A stretch of 7,339 nt of DNA from contig CAAERF010000293.1 of the NCBI GenBank assembly GCA_900758315.1, forward strand, positions 1 to 7,339, given 5' to 3'. Made by a program: the position numbers and the translations under genes. Position 1 is the first letter of the stretch; each line of letters begins with the position of its first letter. Source of the stretch: an uncultured Oscillospiraceae bacterium. Lineage in GTDB: Bacteria > Bacillota > Clostridia > Oscillospirales > Oscillospiraceae. This document shows, in pieces, positions 1-5,698 of the stretch. Under the pieces are notes generated by a model. The model searched no databases. It saw nothing but the letters and a program-made list of their open reading frames with translations, and had not been told where the DNA came from.

Positions 1-108
1 GTACCCGCCGCAGGCGAACCCACCATCTCCATGACAGCTCTTTTGGAATTGCTCAAGGATGCCGACCCGGAAATGAAGGCAAAGCTCCGCCTGGCCCTGC
101 TCACCTGA
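1..108 (+). CDS. 3' end of an unidentified gene (partial)
   Basis: Frame 1 is open from the first base and stops at TGA 106-108, giving 35 C-terminal residues that end in KAKLRLALLT. The codons are G/C-rich at third positions and the tail is charged and helical (LLELLKDADPEMKAKLRLAL), as in a real protein end rather than a random frame. I do not recognise the family. Its position next to repeats and a tRNA fragment would suit an element gene such as a recombinase or its accessory, but no catalytic motif is visible in this tail. A hairpin follows 3 bases after the stop. Confidence 0.5.
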   Translation, partial: VPAAGEPTISMTALLELLKDADPEMKAKLRLALLT

Positions 109-111
109 TGC

Positions 112-147
112 AAAAAAGGGCACTGATTGCAATGCAATACAGCGCCC
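112..147 (-). terminator. Intrinsic terminator reading leftward
   Basis: A hairpin at 118-147 has arms GGGC/GCCC, CTG/CAG and ATTGCA/TGCAAT, with one mismatch and one bulge. Six A's at 112-117 become a U-run when read on the minus strand, so it terminates transcription arriving from the right. It sits just past the stop of the plus-strand gene, so it separates convergent transcripts. On the plus strand it lacks a T-run. Confidence 0.6.
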
Positions 148-173
148 TACATCATCGGACATGGATAACACCG

Positions 174-203
174 ACCGTGCAAAAACCGTGCAGAAACCGT
201 GCA
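174..203 (+). repeat. Three phased ACCGTGCA direct repeats (arm-site-like)
   Basis: ACCGTGCA occurs at 174-181, 185-192 and 196-203, with an exact 11-base period and A-rich spacers. One repeat per helical turn is typical of cooperative protein binding, such as recombinase arm sites, excisionase sites or iterons. The shared core GTGCA also recurs at 662-740 on the other side of the tRNA fragment. I infer recombinase or excisionase arm sites; replication iterons are the alternative. Confidence 0.5.
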
Positions 204-204
204 C

Positions 205-233
205 TCATGGCTTACAAAACAAAAAAGCCATGA
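205..233. repeat. 9-bp perfect inverted repeat
   Basis: TCATGGCTT at 205-213 and AAGCCATGA at 225-233 are exact inverse complements around an A-rich 11-base spacer. It abuts the phased repeats at 174-203. It could be a protein-binding dyad or a hairpin; no U-run follows on either strand, so a terminator is unlikely. Confidence 0.45.
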
Positions 234-274
234 AATCTTTCGATTCACAGCTTCCACGGTAGACATTCCTACGC

Positions 275-372
275 GTTGGGACCCGCGGGCTAAGCAACAG
301 CAACGGGTTGCGTTAGCTGATTTTTCCGCAGCCCCTTGGCAGGGCTTTGAAAAATCAGAATGCGGCCCCAAC
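275..372. ncRNA. Structured three-way-junction element, strand unknown
   Basis: Three helices nest almost without gaps. P1 pairs GTTGGGACC (275-283) with GGCCCCAAC (364-372), one mismatch. P2 pairs GCTAAGCAAC (289-298) with 307-317, one bulged G. P3 begins at the next base and pairs TGATTTTTC (318-326) with GAAAAATCA (349-357), with an inner AGCCC/GGGCT helix (330-334/342-346). Such a compact junction is unlikely by chance and suggests a folded RNA or a single-stranded DNA structure. No reading frame here is convincing and I see no clear promoter, so the strand is not decided. I do not recognise an RNA family. Confidence 0.4.
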
Positions 373-387
373 AACTCCTCCCTGTTT

Positions 388-454
388 CAGCCGCAGGCTG
401 CGGTCGTCGTTGTTGCACTGGGCTGATTGCTTGCGGCGCTATGCGCCGCCGCCC
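388..454. repeat. G/C-rich hairpins between the junction and the palindrome
   Basis: CAGCC/GGCTG (388-392/396-400) and a perfect 7-bp stem GCGGCGC/GCGCCGC (433-439/443-449, loop TAT) lie here. The second is flanked by GGGC (420-423) and GCCC (451-454). These continue the structured stretch that starts at 275. No gene is seen from 240 to 455. Confidence 0.35.
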
Positions 455-455
455 T

Positions 456-550
456 GTTCGAGCCCCTTCCATCGTTTATATAAAAAGAAAAACCAGCACA
501 CAATGTGTACTGGTTTTTCTTTTTATATAAACGATGGAAGGGACTCGAAC
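456..550. repeat. 95-bp near-perfect palindrome (47-bp arms)
   Basis: Bases 456-502 pair with 504-550 around A503, with only two mismatches (463/543 and 497/509). Both outer ends carry a tRNA T-loop-like TTCGAG followed by YCCCTTCCATCG on their own strand, so the arms look like two opposed copies of the same tRNA 3' end plus terminator. The right arm merges into the tRNA-Arg fragment. The left arm has no matching tRNA body, since pairing stops at 455/551. It could extrude as a cruciform, and it reads as a terminator both ways. Confidence 0.8.
482..524. terminator. Bidirectional intrinsic terminator (centre of the palindrome)
   Basis: An A-rich arm (482-492), a stem CCAG-ACACA / TGTGT-CTGG with one C/A mismatch, and a T-rich arm (512-522, TTTTTCTTTTT) form a hairpin with a U-run in either direction. 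It would end both a rightward transcript and the minus-strand tRNA-Arg transcript. Confidence 0.7.
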
Positions 551-571
551 CCCCGGCCTACTGATTCGTAG
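531..571 (-). other. tRNA-Arg(ACG) 3' fragment, probable attachment-site core
   Basis: Read on the minus strand, 571 to 531 gives an anticodon loop CTACGAA (anticodon ACG), stem half TCAGT, variable loop AGGCC, T-arm GGGGG-TTCGAGT-CCCTT and the start of an acceptor strand. The sequence upstream (572-650) has no D-arm and cannot form the 5' side of the anticodon stem (GGTTC against TCAGT), so the tRNA is truncated at the anticodon loop. Many tyrosine recombinases use exactly the anticodon-loop-to-3'-end segment of a tRNA as att core. Because the 3' half faces left, the inserted DNA would lie to the right of 571. It is not a functional tRNA as it stands. Confidence 0.65.
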
Positions 572-661
572 GAACCGAATGGCACATTTTGTCCATTTCA
601 TCATTCAACGTTAAATCGTAGTTTTAATCGAATTGCCGTTATTTTACCGTTGTTATTCTGT

Positions 662-740
662 TGCATTCTTTGCATTGCTTGCACGTCTTTGCACCTGTTA
701 TCCATCCTTGCGATGTGCAGAAAATGTGCAAAAGTGTGCA
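662..740. repeat. GTGCA repeats in both orientations (arm-site-like)
   Basis: TGCA-containing motifs point leftward at 662, 671, 680 and 690 (9-10 base steps, consensus RTGCAA on the minus strand). They point rightward as TGTGCA at 714-719, 725-730 and 735-740 (11- and 10-base steps). The A-rich spacers match those of the ACCGTGCA set at 174-203. From 572 to 923 I see no gene. Besides these repeats there are only two small mutually exclusive hairpins, AAACA/TGTTT (761-773) and GGCTG/CAGCC (767-783). Confidence 0.5.
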
Positions 741-923
741 GCGCCAAAATCAGCCCGGCAAAACAGGCTGTTTCGCACAGCCCCAAAAGCTGGATTTCAA
801 CGGTATTTATTGTACAAAATTTTCCATTTTTATCCAAACAACAATCTTACATGACACATCGGTTCTATGGCAGGGTTTAGGACATCCGAATAGACACCAT
901 TTGATAGAAAAATGAGGCTCACC

Positions 924-1172
924 ATGAACAAACTGCTTTCCTGCCGCTTCAATATGGACACCAATCGAGTAGAAGCCCGATTCGTGGATGGCTCCATCCT
1001 CGCCATCGACTGTATCGCCGTTGAGGAAGAGTACGGTGACACCCCGGCACAGCGGGCAGAACTGGACTGGCTGCTCTACAACAAGCCCTTGGAGTACGCC
1101 CAGCTTGTGCTGAGTGGAGAGATAGAGCATTATCTGTCACTAGGATGTGACCATGGCAGACTTGAGGATTGA
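924..1172 (+). CDS. DUF6061 family protein
   Basis: This 82-residue protein begins MNKLLSCRFNMDTNRVEARF and contains DGSILAIDCIAVE and QRAELDWLLYNKP. That pattern is what I recall for DUF6061, a small protein family of unknown function found widely in Clostridia, often in or near conjugative elements. I chose ATG 924 over the in-frame ATG 912 because the family starts at MNK and because GAGG at 914-917 stands 6 bases before 924. It is soluble, with no signal peptide, membrane span or cysteine cluster. It is followed by a weak 8-bp dyad and then a separate strong promoter, so it is probably not co-transcribed with the downstream nuclease-like gene. The family name is from memory, not a search. 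Confidence 0.75.
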   Translation: MNKLLSCRFNMDTNRVEARFVDGSILAIDCIAVEEEYGDTPAQRAELDWLLYNKPLEYAQLVLSGEIEHYLSLGCDHGRLED

Positions 1173-1210
1173 TGATTCAGCAGCCGTTCGCAAAAAATTA
1201 AAGAATCATC
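1171..1210 (+). terminator. Weak terminator-like dyad after the DUF6061 gene
   Basis: GATGATTC (1171-1178) overlaps the stop codon and pairs perfectly with GAATCATC (1203-1210), which is followed by TTT. The loop is 24 bases and the U-run is short, so it may be a weak terminator or just a dyad. Confidence 0.3.
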
Positions 1211-1223
1211 TTTGCAAAGACCA

Positions 1224-1252
1224 TTGCTATTTGCGCCCAAATCGAATATAAT
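1224..1252 (+). promoter_or_regulatory. Strong sigma-A promoter for the repeat RNA
   Basis: TTGCTA at 1224-1229 and a perfect TATAAT at 1247-1252 are separated by the ideal 17 bases. Transcription would start near 1259-1261, exactly at the first base of the repeat array. It is the only clear promoter upstream of the PBECR4 gene. Confidence 0.8.
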
Positions 1253-1259
1253 ATAAATA

Positions 1260-1455
1260 GGAAAGCGGACGTCATTCCGCTGGTGTGGCTGACACCTAAA
1301 ATCCGATCTGATGCAGGACGTAAGGGCCTGAGGCTGGCGGGCAGCGATAAAACCCGAAAGCGATGCAGGACGTAGGGGCCTGAGGTTGGCGGACAACGAT
1401 AAAATCAGTCGCAAGGGACATCGGACAGCACCACGGTGTTGTAGATGTCCCTTTT
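1260..1455 (+). ncRNA. Tandem-repeat structured RNA (candidate RNA antitoxin)
   Basis: The transcript has three units, each with two hairpins and a TAAAAYC linker. Hairpin A contains GGACGT at 1267, 1316 and 1368 (periods 49 and 52): stems 1265-1269/1276-1280, 1314-1317/1327-1330 and 1366-1369/1379-1382. Hairpin B stems are 1282-1286/1292-1296, 1333-1336/1342-1345 and 1385-1388/1394-1397. Stem differences between units are compensatory, for example GCTG/CAGC in unit 2 and GTTG/CAAC in unit 3. The array ends in an intrinsic terminator, and the nuclease-like gene follows. Type III antitoxin RNAs have this promoter-repeats-terminator-toxin order. The alternative is a cis-acting leader (attenuator or riboswitch) of the same gene. 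I do not recognise a named RNA family. Confidence 0.65.
1310..1405 (+). repeat. Two 44-nt direct repeats, 52-nt period
   Basis: Copies at 1310-1353 and 1362-1405 differ at only five positions. Two of these (1334/1386 and 1344/1396) are opposite each other in a stem and change together from C-G to U-A. A third, more diverged unit precedes them at about 1261-1306. Confidence 0.9.
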
Positions 1456-1460
1456 ATTTT
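1413..1460 (+). terminator. Intrinsic terminator between repeat RNA and PBECR4 gene
   Basis: AAGGGACATC (1413-1422) pairs perfectly with GATGTCCCTT (1444-1453). The stem continues inward as ACAGCACC/GGTGTTGT with one G-U pair, and TTTTATTTT follows. It lies only 11 bases before the Shine-Dalgarno of the next gene, so that gene must be expressed by read-through, antitermination or a promoter I do not see. Confidence 0.85.
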
Positions 1461-1490
1461 GTAAAAACGCAAAGGAGCGCAGAATCAACT

Positions 1491-2105
1491 ATGACGAAAA
1501 AAGAAGCACTGTCCATCGTTTTTTCCTGTGCGCCATTGTATAAAGAGAATTTGGTAGACAGAAGCCTGCTGTTCATCACCACCGACAAGCACAAGAATGT
1601 CCATTGTCTGGAGGTCACGTTCGATATTGGCAACTTTTTGCACATGACAGGCTTCAAGCTGCGGAAATCCGGCATCAATGCTCGGCACTTTTTCAATCTG
1701 TGCTATGACAAACGTCTGACCGAAGCGGACTTTGATTTTTCCGCAGACGGAACCACCGAAATGAAAATGCGGGTTCTGCCCAGCCTGATGAAGAAGAACC
1801 TCTCCGCAAAAATGCTGGGCGATTATAATATGAGCCAGCCTAAGCTGTACACTGACAAAATCGCTGGTTCCCTCAGTGCCTGCATGGGGTTTGTCCGGGA
1901 TGGTGGTGAAGGCCGTTTCGTACCTAACACGGTGCTGGAAGGCGATATACGAACCAAGGTAAAGGCCGCTGACCGAATCATTGCTACATATCGCAAGAGC
2001 CGCAGTGAGGAGCAGTATTCGGAAATCGTATTCACCGCAAAGAAAGTTGAATGGGAAAAGATTGTCCTTCCCGATGAATACAGCTATCTTGTCTTACCTG
2101 AATAA
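1491..2105 (+). CDS. PBECR4-domain nuclease-like protein, putative toxin
   Basis: This 204-residue soluble protein has the pattern I recall for PBECR4, a Phage-Barnase-EndoU-ColicinE5/D-RelE-like nuclease family known from polyvalent proteins of phages and conjugative elements: MTKKEALSIVFSCAPLYKEN, then LLFITTDKHKN, LEVTFDIGNFLHMTGF, RLTEADFDFSADGTTEMKM, FVPNTVLEGDIR and a C-terminal EIVFTAKKVEWEKI. His57 (in FLHMTG), basic RK residues and the Asp/Thr stretches are candidate active-site positions, but I cannot assign catalysis. ATG 1491 is preferred to upstream in-frame codons because AAAGGAG lies at 1471-1477, although its 13-base spacing is long, and because the upstream frame runs through the terminator. 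The gene sits behind the repeat RNA and terminator and ends 6 bases before another terminator, forming a closed two-part unit. RNase activity and toxicity are inferred from the family name and the layout, not seen. Confidence 0.7.
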   Translation: MTKKEALSIVFSCAPLYKENLVDRSLLFITTDKHKNVHCLEVTFDIGNFLHMTGFKLRKSGINARHFFNLCYDKRLTEADFDFSADGTTEMKMRVLPSLMKKNLSAKMLGDYNMSQPKLYTDKIAGSLSACMGFVRDGGEGRFVPNTVLEGDIRTKVKAADRIIATYRKSRSEEQYSEIVFTAKKVEWEKIVLPDEYSYLVLPE

Positions 2106-2111
2106 CGAAAG

Positions 2112-2168
2112 AATGCCCACCCACCGATGGAACTGAATCTCCACGGTGAGCGGGCATTTTGCGTTTTT
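2112..2168. terminator. Terminator after the PBECR4 gene
   Basis: AATGCCC-CACCG (2112-2126) pairs with CGGTG-GGGCATT (2144-2158, small internal loop). TTTTGCGTTTTT follows on the plus strand. On the minus strand a weaker ATTCTTT follows, so it may also stop a leftward transcript. Confidence 0.75.
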
Positions 2169-2207
2169 GTTCGATTCGAGTGAATCTATTCGGCTTGTGG
2201 TTTTCGC

Positions 2208-2283
2208 TTAACCCACGGTTTGGCTCCATAACAGGCTGATGCCGAACCGGTCCATTACTTCAACGCCACCGATAGCTGGTCAT
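2208..2283 (-). other. Two tiny ORFs behind a minus-strand promoter
   Basis: On the minus strand, 2283-2260 encodes MTSYRWR and 2255-2208 encodes MDRFGISLLWSQTVG, each ending in a stop, only 4 bases apart. AGAGG lies 9 bases before the first ATG and GGTGG 10 bases before the second. They are the first start codons behind the promoter at 2304-2331. They could be leader peptides, a decayed C-terminus of a longer protein (the second frame is open back to a TGA only 8 codons upstream of its ATG), or chance. I know no family for them. Confidence 0.2.
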
Positions 2284-2303
2284 TGCCGCTATCCTCTAAG
2301 GGT

Positions 2304-2331
2304 ATTATACATCAGTGATGTAACATTTCAA
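2304..2331 (-). promoter_or_regulatory. Minus-strand promoter with palindromic operator-like dyad
   Basis: On the minus strand TTGAAA (2331-2326), a 16-base spacer and TATAAT (2309-2304) form a near-consensus promoter. The perfect dyad TACATCA-C-TGATGTA (2308-2322) fills most of the spacer and enters the -10, as for a repressor operator. Transcription would start near 2297 and run leftward for about 130-190 bases to the terminator at 2112-2168, a stretch with no recognisable gene. Confidence 0.6.
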
Positions 2332-2359
2332 GGAAAAATATTTGCATATCATAGCAACT

Positions 2360-2395
2360 GGCCACCCACTGCACTGGCTAGTACGGCAGGTGGCC
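2360..2395 (-). terminator. Stem-loop at the end of the glucoside operon
   Basis: GGCCACC (2360-2366) pairs with GGTGGCC (2389-2395), and inner CTGC/GCAG can extend the stem. It lies 37 bases past the stop of the GH1 gene on the minus strand. A T-run does not follow directly, so termination would be weak; the stem may instead protect the mRNA 3' end. Confidence 0.4.
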
Positions 2396-2431
2396 ATTCC
2401 CTCTTCATTTCCTTCTTACAAACTGAATCGG

Positions 2432-3925
<1,494 letters not shown>

Positions 3926-3928
3926 TCA

Positions 3929-5512
3929 TTATTCCTTATCATCTCCATACTGAGCATCGTTGAACATTACATATGTAATGATAAAGCCCAGTGCAGTTGC
4001 CAACAGCATCACACCACTTGCCACGATCAGGGACTGAACAGGGTTTGCCGGGTCGATGTAGCCGGGAATCTTAAAGATGCCAAACCCAGGAATCGTATAA
4101 ACTGCGAAGCCAAAAAGTCCACCTACACCGCAGGCAATTGCGCTAGACACACAGGTCACAACCAAATATTTCATGCGAGGCATAACGATTGCATAGGTTG
4201 CCGGTTCAGTAACACCAAAGAGGGCAGAAACAGCTGCCGGAAGAGCCAGTTCTTTCAGTTTTTTACTCTTTGTCTTGCACAGGATACCAAGCGTAACACC
4301 CAGAACCGCAAAGCTCACGACACCCAGAGATGCATAGTTCGGGGAAGGAGTGCCTGCCATGACATCCATCAGCGCCGGCAGAACGATTACGCTGTGAACG
4401 CCCAGTACCACAAGGATCTGATAGAATCCGCCAATAACCACATCCGACAGGATATGATTAAAGTTATACAGCAGGTTCATTACAAAGCTGACACCATCTG
4501 CCAGCAGGTTGGCTGCCGGTCCTACCAGCATATATCCGATAGGAACCACGATCACAAAAATCAGCATCGGGGTCAAAAAACCTTTGACCATATCCGGCAG
4601 ATGCTTATTCAGGAACCGCTCAGCGTACACTGCCAAGATTACAGTAAAAAATGCAGGCAACACCGTGGATGTATAGGTGTTATTGAAAACATGGCCGAAC
4701 AGCTCAATGTCCACACCATTGATCGAAGGGATGCAAAGCGCCAAGCCCACTGTAACGGCTGTAAAAATATCGGATTTCATTCGCTTTGCAATATTATAGC
4801 CGATCAGCGCCGGAAGGAAGAAGAACGGAGCATTTGCAATACCGGAAAGCAAAACATAAATGCCTGCCTCTTTACTCATCCACCCCAGTGCTGTAATAAG
4901 TGCAAGAATACCTTTGATCATACCTGCTGCACACAGCATCATTGCCGAAGGAGAAAATGCTGCTGCAATAAACGGGAGAATTTTGCTGTAAAAAGGTTTA
5001 TTTTCCTCAGACTGCTGTTTAGACGGTTCCGCAAAGCGGGTAATTTTGCATACTTCGTCATAGATTTCCTGCACACGTGCACCAATCAGCACCTGATACT
5101 GGCCCCCTGCAACCATAACACCCAGCACGCCATTAGTCTTTTTCAATTGTTCGGTCTGTGCCTTTTTCACATTCTTCAACTCAAAGCGCAGACGAGTGAC
5201 GCAATGCGTCAGAGAAATAACATTTTCTTCGCCACCGACCAGTTCAAGAATTTCTTTTGCCAGTTCAGCACCATTTCTTTTTTCTGCCATTCCGGGAACC
5301 TCCTGTTCCTTTCCTTCCAGCTGCAGGGTCAGCCGACCGCGTTCCAATTCTGCACTGATAACGCCCTGCACCTGATTGACTGCTGCCAAATTCACTACAC
5401 CGGCATCTTTGAGCATAAGATACAGCGTGCCCTTACGCGGAATCGTCCGGCTGACATTCTCCTGACCTCCGATGTACGGATAAACGCTTTGTAAGATGTC
5501 CTGTTCTGCCAT
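3929..5512 (-). CDS. PTS beta-glucoside permease, EIIB'-EIIB-EIIC, no EIIA
   Basis: This 527-residue membrane transporter of the glucose/glucoside PTS family imports and phosphorylates a beta-glucoside. The true EIIB spans about residues 80-145, with phosphorylated Cys104 in THCVTRLRF. EIIC spans about 175-527 with many hydrophobic segments, His373 in GVHSVIVLPALMD and the family motif GVTEPATY (433-440). The first ~70 residues are an unusual second EIIB-like domain. Aligned without gaps at offset 78 (GGQENV/GGEENV, then conserved L, LK, GV and G positions), it carries Arg26 where Cys is required. EIIA is absent (BglP/BglF-type proteins usually run past 600 residues), so a separate Glc-type EIIA must supply phosphate. 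ATG 5512 is chosen over upstream codons because AAGGAGG lies 8 bases before it. It lies between the antiterminator and the GH1 gene. Exact sugar unknown. Confidence 0.92.
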   Translation of the reverse strand: MAEQDILQSVYPYIGGQENVSRTIPRKGTLYLMLKDAGVVNLAAVNQVQGVISAELERGRLTLQLEGKEQEVPGMAEKRNGAELAKEILELVGGEENVISLTHCVTRLRFELKNVKKAQTEQLKKTNGVLGVMVAGGQYQVLIGARVQEIYDEVCKITRFAEPSKQQSEENKPFYSKILPFIAAAFSPSAMMLCAAGMIKGILALITALGWMSKEAGIYVLLSGIANAPFFFLPALIGYNIAKRMKSDIFTAVTVGLALCIPSINGVDIELFGHVFNNTYTSTVLPAFFTVILAVYAERFLNKHLPDMVKGFLTPMLIFVIVVPIGYMLVGPAANLLADGVSFVMNLLYNFNHILSDVVIGGFYQILVVLGVHSVIVLPALMDVMAGTPSPNYASLGVVSFAVLGVTLGILCKTKSKKLKELALPAAVSALFGVTEPATYAIVMPRMKYLVVTCVSSAIACGVGGLFGFAVYTIPGFGIFKIPGYIDPANPVQSLIVASGVMLLATALGFIITYVMFNDAQYGDDKE

Positions 5513-5575
5513 TGCAGTGTCCTCCTTGTGAATGTTCGGATATATGTAATTCCTGTGCACAGAATACATCAAAGT

Positions 5576-5654
5576 AAAAAATCCGGAGCACACTTCACCA
5601 CAACAAAATCGGCAGGGAAGCTCCCTCGTTTGCTGCGTAAAGTCCGCCCCGGAT
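5576..5654 (-). terminator. Leader terminator-like stem before the PTS gene
   Basis: On the minus strand ATCCGGGGC (5654-5646) pairs with GCTCCGGAT (5589-5581), nine pairs with one G-U, and a U-run follows (5581-5576). The ~56-base interior carries its own AGGGA/TCCCT hairpin. It lies inside the 186-base gap between the antiterminator stop and the PTS start, where a BglG/LicT-type protein would act. I could not find a canonical ~30-nt RAT sequence. Just upstream, two mutually exclusive small hairpins, CAGAAA/TTTCTG (5697-5680) and TTTCTGG/CCTGAAA (5685-5664), could be a divergent antiterminator. Confidence 0.6.
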
Positions 5655-5698
5655 ATCGCGCCATTTCAGGCTATCGCTCCAGAAACCAAGCTTTCTGT

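Noticed and set aside
347..571. Plus-strand frame ending in DGRDSNPRPTDS
   Set aside because: The DGRDSNPRP tail is the usual artefact of translating the complement of a tRNA 3' end, so it supports the tRNA fragment rather than a gene.
662..740. CRISPR-like array
   Set aside because: The repeated unit is only 5-8 bases at about 10-base steps in both orientations, with no spacers of CRISPR length.
807..1130. Minus-strand 107-codon frame over the DUF6061 gene
   Set aside because: No family pattern, no ribosome site, and it is antisense to a recognised protein.
1386..1490. 35-codon N-terminal extension of the PBECR4 frame
   Set aside because: It would translate the third RNA repeat and the terminator hairpin, and the ribosome site lies at 1471-1477.
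2032..2229. Minus-strand frame starting MEPNRGLSENHKPNRF
   Set aside because: It runs through the terminator at 2112-2168 and into the antisense of the PBECR4 gene, with no ribosome site.
3964..3979. Perfect 16-bp palindrome CATTACATATGTAATG
   Set aside because: It lies inside the coding sequence of the PTS C-terminus, with no promoter or other sign of regulatory use.
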